Source: Candidatus Pelagibacter sp. (GTDB taxonomy: Bacteria; Pseudomonadota; Alphaproteobacteria; Pelagibacterales; Pelagibacteraceae). Taken from it: 14,644 nucleotides of DNA. The position numbers and the translations under genes were made by a program. Under the pieces are notes generated by a model. The model was given only the letters and a program-made list of their open reading frames with translations. It was not told the DNA's origin and searched no databases. This document shows positions 1-7,661 of this stretch, piece by piece. The stretch is taken from NCBI GenBank assembly GCA_028221385.1, contig JAOIRP010000015.1, forward strand, positions 1 through 14,644. Direction: 5' to 3'. Positions within the stretch are counted from its first letter, which is position 1; the number at the start of each line of letters is the position of its first letter.

Positions 1-807
1 GTAAGGTACTGATGATATAACCAATCTATCTCGACCATTTTTTAATGTTTCAATATTAATTTCACCTCTTATTTTGAATGATCCTCGACCTACATTATAA
101 CCATCTTTTATGATACTTTTTCCTATTATAACTCCACCAGTTGGAAAATCTGGGCCTGGTATATGTTTCATTAATTCTTTAATTTTAATGTCCTTGTTAT
201 CTATTAGAGCTAAAGTACCATCAATAATTTCGCCTAAATTGTGAGGTGGAATGCTTGTTGCCATCCCTACAGCGATACCACCGGCTCCATTTACTAATAA
301 ATTTGGATATTGAGCAGGTAATACAGTGGGTTCTTTTTCTGTTTCATCATAATTACTTTTATATTCGATGGTATTTTTCTCTATATCATCAATTAAAAAT
401 TGTGAAACTTTAGAAAGTCTTGTTTCTGTATATCTCATAGCAGCAGCTGGATCTCCATCTATTGAACCAAAGTTACCTTGACCATCAACGAGAGGCAGAC
501 TCATTGAAAAATCTTGTACCATTCTGACTAATGCATCATAAACAGACTGATCACCATGAGGGTGATATTTACCAATAACATCTCCAACTATTCTTGCAGA
601 TTTTCTAAATTGTTTAGACCAATCATATCCACCTTTATACATTGCAAATAAAATTCTTCTATGCACAGGTTTTAACCCATCCCTAATATCTGGAAGAGCT
701 CTACTAACTATAACGCTCATTGCATATGACAAATAAGACGAACTCATCTCGTCATGCATCGAAATATTCTTTATATTCTTATCTTTAGGAATTTCAGTCT
801 TTTGCAT
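1..807 (-). CDS. gyrA: DNA gyrase subunit A, N-terminal part (cut by window edge)
   Basis: Catalytic subunit of the type II topoisomerase that introduces negative supercoils; it cuts and rejoins both DNA strands through a tyrosine. The frame is open from the ATG at 805-807 to the left edge, giving 269 of roughly 850-900 usual residues. It shows the gyrase start region ([19 protein letters not shown]), the GKYHPHGD segment and [10 protein letters not shown], in which Tyr126 is the active-site tyrosine (E. coli Tyr122). Conserved GGIAVGMAT and GPDFPTGG follow. The quinolone-resistance region reads [12 protein letters not shown]: Gln87 stands where E. coli has Ser83, while Asp91 matches Asp87. 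It lies 5 nt after ssb and has no visible Shine-Dalgarno sequence, so it is probably expressed from the ssb promoter. GyrA is preferred over ParC by overall motif match and the ssb neighbourhood. Confidence 0.97.
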   Translation of the reverse strand, partial: MQKTEIPKDKNIKNISMHDEMSSSYLSYAMSVIVSRALPDIRDGLKPVHRRILFAMYKGGYDWSKQFRKSARIVGDVIGKYHPHGDQSVYDALVRMVQDFSMSLPLVDGQGNFGSIDGDPAAAMRYTETRLSKVSQFLIDDIEKNTIEYKSNYDETEKEPTVLPAQYPNLLVNGAGGIAVGMATSIPPHNLGEIIDGTLALIDNKDIKIKELMKHIPGPDFPTGGVIIGKSIIKDGYNVGRGSFKIRGEINIETLKNGRDRLVISSVPY

Positions 808-812
808 AAAAA

Positions 813-1271
813 CTAAAAAGGAATTTCATCATCCATGTCATTGGACACTTGAGGGGCATCTTCAAAATTACCTGCAGGGGTTTGAGTAGTATCATTTTGA
901 ATTCCACCACCACTATTACCACCACCAAGCATTGTTAAAGAGGAATTATACCCTTGTATCACAATTTCTGTTGAATATTTGTCTTGTCCAGATTGTTCGT
1001 CTTTCCATTTTCTTGTTGTTATTTGGCCTTCAACATAAATTTGAGCGCCTTTTTTAAGATACTGTTGAACTACATTAACTAAACCTTCGTTAAAAACTAC
1101 TATACGATGCCACTCGGTTTTTTCTTTTTTTTCTCCAGAAGTTTTATCTTTCCAGGATTGACTTGTTGCTAGGCTCAATCTAGCTACACTTTTACCATTT
1201 ACCATTTGCTTAATTTCTGGGTCTGCGCCTAAACGCCCAATTAATAATACTTTATTTAAACTTCCAGCCAT
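813..1271 (-). CDS. ssb: Single-stranded DNA-binding protein
   Basis: Binds and protects single-stranded DNA in replication, recombination and repair, and recruits partner enzymes through its C-terminal tip. At 152 aa it has the usual bacterial SSB length. Residues about 5-110 form the OB-fold, with the typical opening [16 protein letters not shown], the TEWHRIVVF strand and the [11 protein letters not shown] strand. A Gly/Asn/Gln-rich flexible linker follows (about 115-140), then the acidic tip ending DDEIPF, the family's partner-docking hexapeptide. The ATG at 1269-1271 is chosen because it starts directly on the conserved MAGSLNKV opening. gyrA follows after 5 nt, suggesting a two-gene transcript. 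uvrA lies divergently across an 89-nt spacer, a ssb/uvrA arrangement also known in E. coli and other proteobacteria. No Shine-Dalgarno sequence is visible. Confidence 0.97.
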   Translation of the reverse strand: MAGSLNKVLLIGRLGADPEIKQMVNGKSVARLSLATSQSWKDKTSGEKKEKTEWHRIVVFNEGLVNVVQQYLKKGAQIYVEGQITTRKWKDEQSGQDKYSTEIVIQGYNSSLTMLGGGNSGGGIQNDTTQTPAGNFEDAPQVSNDMDDEIPF

Positions 1272-1283
1272 AATATTTTAAAA

Positions 1284-1312
1284 TTGTTAATTAATTTATT
1301 TAGATTTATATC
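1284..1312 (+). promoter_or_regulatory. Weak candidate promoter for uvrA
   Basis: TTGTTA (1284-1289) and TATATC (1307-1312) lie 17 nt apart on the plus strand, about 50 nt before the uvrA start. It overlaps the region through which ssb would be transcribed. The -10 match is only partial and the background is AT-rich, so this is a best guess. Confidence 0.25.
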
Positions 1313-1326
1313 ATAATTTTACCTGA

Positions 1327-1355
1327 ATAATAATTTTATTAATTTAAAGCAACAA
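1327..1355 (-). promoter_or_regulatory. Candidate sigma-70-type promoter for ssb-gyrA
   Basis: In the divergent spacer, the minus strand carries TTGTTG (1350-1355) and TATTAT (1327-1332) separated by exactly 17 nt, a good fit to a housekeeping promoter. Transcription would start near 1320, leaving a leader of about 50 nt before ssb. The spacer is very AT-rich, so chance matches are likely. No alphaproteobacterial LexA box (GTTC-N7-GTTC) was seen, so SOS control is not supported by the sequence. Confidence 0.4.
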
Positions 1356-1360
1356 GAAAT

Positions 1361-4228
1361 ATGATCAAAAAGATAGTTATCAAGGGTGCAAAAGAACATA
1401 ATTTAAAGAATGTTTCAGTTGAAATTCCAAAGGATCAATTTGTTGTAATTACTGGTCTTTCTGGTTCAGGTAAATCGTCTTTGGCATTTGATACAATTTA
1501 TGCTGAAGGACAAAGAAGATATGTTGAAAGTCTTTCAGCTTATGCACGTCAATTTTTAGATAAAATGAAAAAACCTAATGTTGATTTGATAGAAGGATTA
1601 AGCCCGGCCATTGCTATAGAGCAAAAAAACACATCAAAAAATCCAAGATCAACAGTAGCAACAGTTACAGAAATATATGATTATATGAGGGTACTTTATG
1701 CAAGAGCTGGAGTTCCCTTTTCACCTTTTACTGGAAAGCCGATAACCTCTCAAACAATTACTCAAATAGTTGATTTGATTAAAAAATTACCAAAAAAATC
1801 TACTATATATATTTATGCTCCAGTCGTAAGAGGTCGTAAGGGCGAATATAAAAAAGATATACTAAGTTTCAAAAGAAGAGGTTTTAGAAAAATTAAGATC
1901 GATGAAGTTATATATGATATTGAAAAAGCACCCAATCTAGATAAAAAACTAAAACATGATATCTCTGTTTTAGTAGATAGAATTGTTTTAAATTCAAATC
2001 TTGGTAATAGATTGGCTGAAAGCATAGAAACAGCTGTTAATTTGTCAAATGGCTTAGTTTTTGTTGAATATGAAGACGAAACTTTACCTCAAAAATTCAG
2101 AAAAATTGAAAAACTAATTTACTCAACAAAATTTGCATGTCCTGAAAGTGGTTTTACAATAGAGGAAATAGAGCCTAGGCTTTTTTCATTTAACAGTCCA
2201 TATGGGGCATGTGCTGAATGTGAAGGTATAGGTGTAAAATTAAATGTAGATCCAAATTTAGTAATTCCGGATGAGAAGAAAAGTATTGCAGATGGTGCAA
2301 TTGAACCATGGGCTAAATCTACAACACTTTATTATGCACAAACTCTAGCTTCTATTGCTAAACATTATGGTTTTTCATTAGATGAAAAATGGAAAAAACT
2401 TCCAAAAAAATTTAAAGACGTAATATTATTTGGATCTGATGAAGAAGAAATTAAATTTAATTACGACGACGGTTATGAAAAATATTCACATAAAAAAACT
2501 TTTGAAGGAGTTATAAATAATCTTGAAAGACGTTTTTTAGAGTCTGATAGTGAGTGGAAAAGAGAAGCTATAGCAGAATATCAATCTGATACAGCATGTG
2601 AAGGATGTAGTGGTAATAGACTTAAAGAAGAAGCGTTATGTGTAAAAATAGATGGTTTAAATATAAGTGATGTTACAAAAAAATCTATTTTAGATGCAGC
2701 AGAATGGTTCAAAAATCTTGAGCAAAATCTTGATAAAAGACAGTTTAAAATTGCAGAACATATATTAAAAGAAATTAACGAAAGATTAAATTTTTTACTT
2801 AATGTTGGTTTAGATTATTTAACATTGTCAAGAGAGTCTGGAACTCTCTCTGGTGGTGAGGCACAAAGAATTAGATTAGCATCACAAATTGGATCAGGTT
2901 TAACTGGTGTCTTGTATGTTCTCGACGAACCATCAATTGGCCTACATCAAAAAGATAATGTTAAATTAATTAATGCTTTAAAAAGATTAAGAGATTTGGG
3001 TAATACAGTTATTGTTGTAGAGCATGATACTGAGACAATGGAAAATGCAGACCACATAATTGATCTTGGTCCTGAAGCTGGATCTAATGGTGGAGAAGTT
3101 ACAGCTCAAGGTACTTATGATCAAATATTAAAAAATAAAGATAGTATAACTGGTCAGTATTTATCACATAAAAAATTTATAGGAATCCCAAAAACAAGAA
3201 GGCTCGCTAAAAATGGAAGATTTGTAGAAATAAATGGAGCAAGCGGTAATAATTTAAATAATGTAAATTTAAAAATACCAGTAGGTAGTTTTACTTGTGT
3301 AACTGGTGTATCTGGTAGCGGTAAATCAACTTTGATTCTTCAAACTTTGTATCATGCCTTAAATTTAACTTTGAATAATAAAGCCAGAAAAGTACCAAAA
3401 GCCTTTAAAGGATATAAGGGTGTAGAATTAATTGATAAGATAATTGATATAGATCAATCTCCTATAGGAAGAACACCAAGATCAAACCCTGCAACATATA
3501 CAGGCGCTTTTGGCCCTATAAGAGACTGGTTTACGGCTCTACCAGAGTCTAAAACCAGAGGATATAAACCAGGAAGATTTTCTTTCAATGTAAAAGGAGG
3601 GAGATGTGAGGCTTGTGAGGGTGATGGTGTAATTACCTACGAAATGCATTTCTTACCAGATGTCTATATACAGTGCGATGAGTGTAAAGGTACAAGATAT
3701 AACAGAGAAACTTTAGAGATAAAATTTAAAGACAAGAGTATTGCTGACGTTTTAAATATGTCAGTTGATGAAGGATGTGAATATTTTGAGAATATTTCAA
3801 ATATCAAAACAAAATTATTAACGTTAAAAAAAGTTGGACTTGGATATATTAAAATTGGACAACAAGCCACAACACTTTCTGGGGGTGAAGCTCAAAGAAT
3901 TAAACTTGCCAAGGAATTATCAAAAAGATCAACTGGTAGAACTATGTATATCTTAGATGAACCAACAACAGGATTACACCAACATGATATAAAAAAACTT
4001 TTAGAAATTCTGCATACATTTGTTGCTTTAGGAAATACTGTAGTGGTTATTGAGCACAATTTAGACGTGATTAAAACAGCTGATTATATAGTTGATATGG
4101 GTCCTGAAGGCGGTGTAAAAGGTGGACATATTATAGCAGAAGGGAAACCTGAGGAGATAATTAATATAAAAGCTAGTTATACTGGTCAATTTTTAAAACC
4201 AATGCTGAAGGATAAGTTTAAAAAATAA
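1361..4228 (+). CDS. uvrA: Excinuclease ABC subunit A (UvrA)
   Basis: Damage-recognition ATPase of nucleotide excision repair; a UvrA dimer finds bulky lesions and loads UvrB. At 955 aa it is full length (E. coli 940). It has two ABC ATPase halves. The first has Walker A at 32-39 (GLSGSGKS), signature [12 protein letters not shown] from Leu496 and Walker B Asp522-Glu523. The second has Walker [10 protein letters not shown] at 649-657, signature from Leu839 and Asp866-Glu867. The second zinc module is intact (Cys749, Cys752, Cys772, Cys775). The first is not a full four-Cys site: Cys260, Ser263, Cys284, Cys287, with Ser in place of one ligand. The ATG at 1361 begins at the conserved [15 protein letters not shown]. 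Only a weak AAGAAA precedes it. It is divergent from ssb and is followed 36 nt later by the PuuD-like gene. Confidence 0.98.
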   Translation: MIKKIVIKGAKEHNLKNVSVEIPKDQFVVITGLSGSGKSSLAFDTIYAEGQRRYVESLSAYARQFLDKMKKPNVDLIEGLSPAIAIEQKNTSKNPRSTVATVTEIYDYMRVLYARAGVPFSPFTGKPITSQTITQIVDLIKKLPKKSTIYIYAPVVRGRKGEYKKDILSFKRRGFRKIKIDEVIYDIEKAPNLDKKLKHDISVLVDRIVLNSNLGNRLAESIETAVNLSNGLVFVEYEDETLPQKFRKIEKLIYSTKFACPESGFTIEEIEPRLFSFNSPYGACAECEGIGVKLNVDPNLVIPDEKKSIADGAIEPWAKSTTLYYAQTLASIAKHYGFSLDEKWKKLPKKFKDVILFGSDEEEIKFNYDDGYEKYSHKKTFEGVINNLERRFLESDSEWKREAIAEYQSDTACEGCSGNRLKEEALCVKIDGLNISDVTKKSILDAAEWFKNLEQNLDKRQFKIAEHILKEINERLNFLLNVGLDYLTLSRESGTLSGGEAQRIRLASQIGSGLTGVLYVLDEPSIGLHQKDNVKLINALKRLRDLGNTVIVVEHDTETMENADHIIDLGPEAGSNGGEVTAQGTYDQILKNKDSITGQYLSHKKFIGIPKTRRLAKNGRFVEINGASGNNLNNVNLKIPVGSFTCVTGVSGSGKSTLILQTLYHALNLTLNNKARKVPKAFKGYKGVELIDKIIDIDQSPIGRTPRSNPATYTGAFGPIRDWFTALPESKTRGYKPGRFSFNVKGGRCEACEGDGVITYEMHFLPDVYIQCDECKGTRYNRETLEIKFKDKSIADVLNMSVDEGCEYFENISNIKTKLLTLKKVGLGYIKIGQQATTLSGGEAQRIKLAKELSKRSTGRTMYILDEPTTGLHQHDIKKLLEILHTFVALGNTVVVIEHNLDVIKTADYIVDMGPEGGVKGGHIIAEGKPEEIINIKASYTGQFLKPMLKDKFKK

Positions 4229-4246
4229 CTTATAAATTTTCAAATT

Positions 4247-4265
4247 TAGTGTATAAAATACACTA
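4247..4265. promoter_or_regulatory. Perfect palindrome abutting the start codon of the PuuD-like gene
   Basis: TAGTGTAT-AAA-ATACACTA is a perfect inverted repeat with 8-bp arms and a 3-nt centre. Its last base is the A of the ATG at 4265. The left part includes TATAAA (4252-4257), which could be a -10 element placing the transcription start at or next to the ATG. No good -35 is present 17 nt upstream (CTTATA at 4229-4234). The site could be an operator for a dimeric repressor, or an RNA hairpin covering the start. It is not a good terminator because no U-run follows. Confidence 0.45.
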
Positions 4266-4867
4266 TGAGTTCATTACTTTCATCATTACCAAAAACAATT
4301 CACGCATCTCTAGGATTAGCTATTCTACTTTTTTTAGGTTTATTTTTTGGAAATGGTGGTTTTGACTTCGATTTATTATTTTGGAGCTGGCTTACGAGAT
4401 TTATACATGTAGTTGTTGCTATAATGTGGATAGGATTATTGTGGTACTTTAACTTCGTTCAAATTCCAAATATGCCAAATATACCTGACGAACAAAAACC
4501 TGCAATTGGAAAAGTCATTGCACCCGCGGCTCTATTTTATTTTAGATGGGCAGCATTATTAACTATAATCTCTGGTTTGATTTTAGGTTATCTAAATGGC
4601 TATCTTCACGAAGCAATGACCTTAGGCTTAACCTCTGGAGGAGGAAAAAATACAGCCATAGGAATTGGTATGTGGCTTGGCTTGTACATGGCATTTAATG
4701 TTTGGTTTATAATTTGGCCAAATCAAAAAAGAGCTTTGGGTATTGTTGACTGTGACCCTGAGTTAAAAGCTAAATCAGCAAAAACAGCAATGTTGTTTTC
4801 TAGAACAAACACGCTGCTCTCTCTACCAATGTTACTTTCAATGGTAGCAGCTCAAAATTTATACTAG
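4265..4867 (+). CDS. Membrane protein related to the N-terminal domain of PuuD urate hydroxylase (Urate_ox_N-like)
   Basis: A 200-aa hydrophobic protein with about five predicted membrane segments (near 14-29, 40-66, 90-112, 130-152 and 178-196). The run WIGLLWYFNFVQIPN, the FRWAALLTIISG helix, the motif NVWFIIWPNQ and the ending TNTLLSLPML recall the membrane domain of PuuD, a membrane urate-oxidising enzyme that carries a cytochrome c domain at its C terminus. Here there is no CxxCH haem-c motif and the protein stops after the membrane part, so urate oxidation is not established. His48, in the second helix, is a possible cofactor ligand (inference). It follows uvrA by 36 nt with no Shine-Dalgarno sequence, its start touches a palindrome, and its stop overlaps secF tail to tail. 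Family resemblance is from memory; the physiological role is unknown. Confidence 0.65.
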   Translation: MSSLLSSLPKTIHASLGLAILLFLGLFFGNGGFDFDLLFWSWLTRFIHVVVAIMWIGLLWYFNFVQIPNMPNIPDEQKPAIGKVIAPAALFYFRWAALLTIISGLILGYLNGYLHEAMTLGLTSGGGKNTAIGIGMWLGLYMAFNVWFIIWPNQKRALGIVDCDPELKAKSAKTAMLFSRTNTLLSLPMLLSMVAAQNLY

Positions 4868-5751
4868 TCTGTATCTTCTTTAATGATTGTTTTTTGAGAA
4901 ACTCTTAGTCTCACTAACACAGGATTAGCAATATATATTGAGGAGTAAGTTCCAAAAATAACTCCTAGTATCATTGCAAATGAAAAACCTTTTAAAATTT
5001 CTCCACCAAAAATGTAAATAGACAAAAGCGCAAGTAAAGTTGTGACAGAAGTTATTATAGTACGAGATAAAGTTTCATTTATAGAGATATTCGTTAATTC
5101 GTATATTTTAATATCTGAAAATTTTCTTAAATTTTCTCTAACTCTATCAAATATTACAACTGTATCATTCATTGAATAGCCAACTATGGTTAAAACAGCT
5201 GCTACTATTGATAAGTTTATTTCTAGGCTAAAAAGTGAAAAAAAACCAAGTGTTATAATTATATCATGAAATAATGCTAAAATGGCACCGAGACTAAATT
5301 GCCATTCAAATCTAATCCATATATAAAAAAGCATTGCAGCTAATGAAACCAATATTGCAATCATGCCAGATTTTAAAAGTTCAGAACTTACTTTAGGCCC
5401 AACATTTTCAACCCGTCTAAAATTGAACGTATTTCCAATTAGATTTGTTAAGTCAATTTTAATTTTTTCAATTGTATTGGGTTCGATATCTTTTTTTTCA
5501 AACTTAATTAAATAATCGTTGTCTTTACCAAATTTTTTTACATTTACATCACCCAAATTCATTTTATTAAAAGATTTTCTTAGTGTAGTAACATTAATTT
5601 CATTATTAGTAGTTCGTAATTCTATTAAAGTTCCTCCTTTAAAATCGACACCAAAATTAAGGCCTTTTACTAGTAAAAGAAGAATTGAACCTGACATTAA
5701 AATGAATGAAATTATGTTAAAAAGTTTATAAAATTTATTAAAATTAATCAT
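4864..5751 (-). CDS. secF: Protein translocase subunit SecF
   Basis: Partner of SecD in the inner-membrane complex that uses the proton gradient to help SecYEG complete protein export. At 295 aa it is of normal length. It has a first membrane helix (about 10-28), then GVDFKGGTLIELR with the family motif DFKGG at 36-40, a periplasmic domain to about residue 115, and the five-helix block starting VGPKVSSELLKSG. The signature GYSMNDTVVIFDRVRENLR is present, and the protein ends in a short charged tail. The ATG (5749-5751) comes 2 nt after secD, with GAG directly adjoining it, so translational coupling is likely. It is the last gene of the leftward array and shares its stop bases CTAG with the opposing PuuD-like gene. 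No terminator follows. Confidence 0.97.
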   Translation of the reverse strand: MINFNKFYKLFNIISFILMSGSILLLLVKGLNFGVDFKGGTLIELRTTNNEINVTTLRKSFNKMNLGDVNVKKFGKDNDYLIKFEKKDIEPNTIEKIKIDLTNLIGNTFNFRRVENVGPKVSSELLKSGMIAILVSLAAMLFYIWIRFEWQFSLGAILALFHDIIITLGFFSLFSLEINLSIVAAVLTIVGYSMNDTVVIFDRVRENLRKFSDIKIYELTNISINETLSRTIITSVTTLLALLSIYIFGGEILKGFSFAMILGVIFGTYSSIYIANPVLVRLRVSQKTIIKEDTD

Positions 5752-5753
5752 CT

Positions 5754-7307
5754 CTATATTAAATTTTCCTTTTCTTTATTTCTAACCACATATAAAGCAG
5801 TTAGTAACCTTGATATAAAATAAACTGAAAACAACGTAGTTAATATACCTACAGCTAGTGTAATTGAAAAACCTTTAATAGGACCAGAGCCCATAAAAAA
5901 TAATATAATCGCAGAAATTAACGTCGTAATATTAGCATCGATAATTGCAGTTTTAGATTTAACATAACCTGTATCAAAAGCTATTATGTTATTTTTTTCT
6001 TTTAAAAGTTCTTCTTTAATTCTTTCAAAAATTAGTACGTTTGCATCGACAGCCATGCCAACAGTAAGTATTATACCTGCTATTCCAGGAAGTGTTAATG
6101 TTGCTTCAAAAATTGTTAGAATAGCAACTAAAAAAAATAGATTTAAAATTAAAGTTATATTTGCAATCAAACCAAACACTTTATATTTATAAAACATAAA
6201 TAAGATAACCAATACAAACCCGATTATTAGTGCAATGACACCAGCATTAATAGAATCTTGACCAAGGTCTGGTCCAACAGTTCTTTCTTCTATTATCTTT
6301 AGTGGAGCCGGTAATGCTCCAGATCTTAACAGCAAAGCTAAGTCTGTAGCTGATTGAAATGTAAAGTTTCCAGTAATTTGTCCATTGCCACTAACTATAG
6401 CATCCTGAATTACTGGTGCACTAATAATTTTTCTATCCAAAACTATTGCCAATCTTTTACCTATCCCGGTTCTAGTTACTTTTCCAAATCTTTTGGCACC
6501 AACTCTGTCTAAAGTAAAAGTTACCACAGTTTGATTTGTTTGATTGTTCATATTAGGTTGAGCATCTAATAAATTTTCACCACTTAAAATTATTCTTTTG
6601 CTAACTAATGCTTCTCTATTTTCATTTTCAAAATATAGTTTTTCAACTCCAAAATTATCATTAGAATTTTCTGTTACCAATCTAAAACTAAGGTTGGCTG
6701 TTTTACCTAACAATGATTTAATTCGCATTGGGTCGTCAAGTCCAGGTAATTCAACTAAAATACGATCACTTCCTCTTTTTAAAATATTAGGCTCATTTGT
6801 GCCAACTTCATCAACACGTCTTCTTACAATTTCTATTGCTTGGTCTTGCGAAGAGTTTTTAATTTCAATTAATCCGTATTTTGAAAACTTTAATAAAAAA
6901 TTGTTTTCATTAACAATAAGGTCAAATTTATGAGACTTGTATTGATTAAAATATGGGTTAATTTCGCTATTTTTATCTAAAAAAAATTCTTCTACACTGC
7001 TTACATTTTTAGATTCAATATTAAATGATATAGATTTTTCCAATAATTTTAAATCTGTAAAATTAATATTTTTATCTTTGAGAAAATTTCTAATACTTGT
7101 TGTTGCATTTTGTAATTTTTTAATCTCAACTGGTTCATTGTCAATTTCAAGTAAAAGATATGAACCACCTTGAAGATCTAAACCTAAATTAATTTTTTTA
7201 CTTAAAAGACCATTATCAGTATTTAAGAAATTTGATGAAGCAAATATGATAAAAAAAACAGATATTAAAAAAACTGTTACTATTTTAAATTTTGAAAAGT
7301 ATAACAC
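5754..7307 (-). CDS. secD: Protein translocase subunit SecD (GTG start)
   Basis: Proton-driven accessory subunit of Sec export, paired with SecF and YajC. It has 517 residues: an N-terminal helix (about 9-28), the GLDLQGG motif (Asp44-Gly48), a large periplasmic P1 region with VELPGLDDPMRIKSLLG, and the LRSGALPAPL segment. VGPDLGQDSI then leads into the C-terminal membrane bundle, with GMAVDANVLIFERIKEEL. Asp421 there corresponds to the membrane aspartate linked to proton coupling in E. coli (Asp519). The start codon is GTG (7305-7307); no ATG lies near it and the first helix begins at once, so this start is well supported. It is in the same frame as the preceding yajC, four codons after that gene's TAA. 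No Shine-Dalgarno sequence is visible. Confidence 0.96.
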   Translation of the reverse strand: MLYFSKFKIVTVFLISVFFIIFASSNFLNTDNGLLSKKINLGLDLQGGSYLLLEIDNEPVEIKKLQNATTSIRNFLKDKNINFTDLKLLEKSISFNIESKNVSSVEEFFLDKNSEINPYFNQYKSHKFDLIVNENNFLLKFSKYGLIEIKNSSQDQAIEIVRRRVDEVGTNEPNILKRGSDRILVELPGLDDPMRIKSLLGKTANLSFRLVTENSNDNFGVEKLYFENENREALVSKRIILSGENLLDAQPNMNNQTNQTVVTFTLDRVGAKRFGKVTRTGIGKRLAIVLDRKIISAPVIQDAIVSGNGQITGNFTFQSATDLALLLRSGALPAPLKIIEERTVGPDLGQDSINAGVIALIIGFVLVILFMFYKYKVFGLIANITLILNLFFLVAILTIFEATLTLPGIAGIILTVGMAVDANVLIFERIKEELLKEKNNIIAFDTGYVKSKTAIIDANITTLISAIILFFMGSGPIKGFSITLAVGILTTLFSVYFISRLLTALYVVRNKEKENLI

Positions 7308-7319
7308 TTTTTTAAAATG

Positions 7320-7607
7320 TTACTTTTTTTCTTCCGGTGTATTCATCAAAGCCTGAATTCCTGTAGCTTTAATGACTTCAACTTTAACATTTTCGGCAAT
7401 TAAGACTTCTGCTTTTTCGTTATCGATAATTCTTTCAATTGTACCAATAATTCCAGCTGAAGTGATAACCTTGTCTCCTCTTTTAAGGTTTTCAACCATA
7501 AATTTATGTTCTTTGACTTTTTTTTGCTGAGGTCTAATTAAAAAGAAATAAAAAATAACAAATATTAAAATTAAAGGTATGAATTGGCCGATTCCTGAAT
7601 TTTGCAT
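7320..7607 (-). CDS. yajC: Sec translocon accessory subunit YajC
   Basis: Small membrane subunit associated with SecDF. The 95-aa product has a short N terminus, one membrane helix (about 8-26, FIPLILIFVIFYFFLI) followed by the family motif RPQQKKVKEH, and a soluble domain with LKRGDKVITSAGIIGTIERI, all typical of YajC. The ATG at 7605-7607 has AAGGAGA 3 nt upstream, the only canonical ribosome-binding site in the window. It heads a yajC-secD-secF group and is separated from serS by 54 nt, which may contain its own promoter. The gene ends in TAA, 12 nt before the secD GTG. Confidence 0.95.
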   Translation of the reverse strand: MQNSGIGQFIPLILIFVIFYFFLIRPQQKKVKEHKFMVENLKRGDKVITSAGIIGTIERIIDNEKAEVLIAENVKVEVIKATGIQALMNTPEEKK

Positions 7608-7610
7608 GTT

Positions 7611-7617
7611 TCTCCTT
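7611..7617 (-). promoter_or_regulatory. Strong Shine-Dalgarno sequence of yajC
   Basis: The minus strand reads AAGGAGA three bases before the yajC ATG, a near-perfect anti-16S match. No other gene with its start in this window has a comparable site, so it marks yajC as a place of independent, efficient translation start. Confidence 0.8.
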
Positions 7618-7630
7618 GTTTTTACGAGAA

Positions 7631-7659
7631 TACTTATACTATCTATTTTACTAAAACAA
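7631..7659 (-). promoter_or_regulatory. Candidate internal promoter before yajC-secD-secF
   Basis: In the 54-nt serS-yajC spacer the minus strand has TTGTTT (7654-7659). TAAGTA follows at 7631-7636 with 17-nt spacing, or TATAAG at 7633-7638 with 15-nt spacing. Either would give a leader of roughly 15-20 nt carrying the strong ribosome-binding site. Together with the unusual spacer length this suggests a separate yajC-secDF transcript. The match is modest. Confidence 0.3.
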
Positions 7660-7661
7660 CT

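Noticed and set aside
1272..1360. SOS (LexA) box in the ssb/uvrA spacer
   Set aside because: Expected from known uvrA regulation in some bacteria, but no GTTC-N7-GTTC or CTG-N10-CAG-type site is readable in the spacer.
4265..4867. Reading the PuuD-like gene as a NusG-type antitermination factor
   Set aside because: Such a label may be attached to this family by automatic annotation, but the protein is a multi-helix membrane protein with no NusG or KOW-like sequence.
6598..6933. 111-aa plus-strand frame inside secD
   Set aside because: Antisense shadow of a well-supported secD; composition is Ser/Leu/Phe-rich with no motif.
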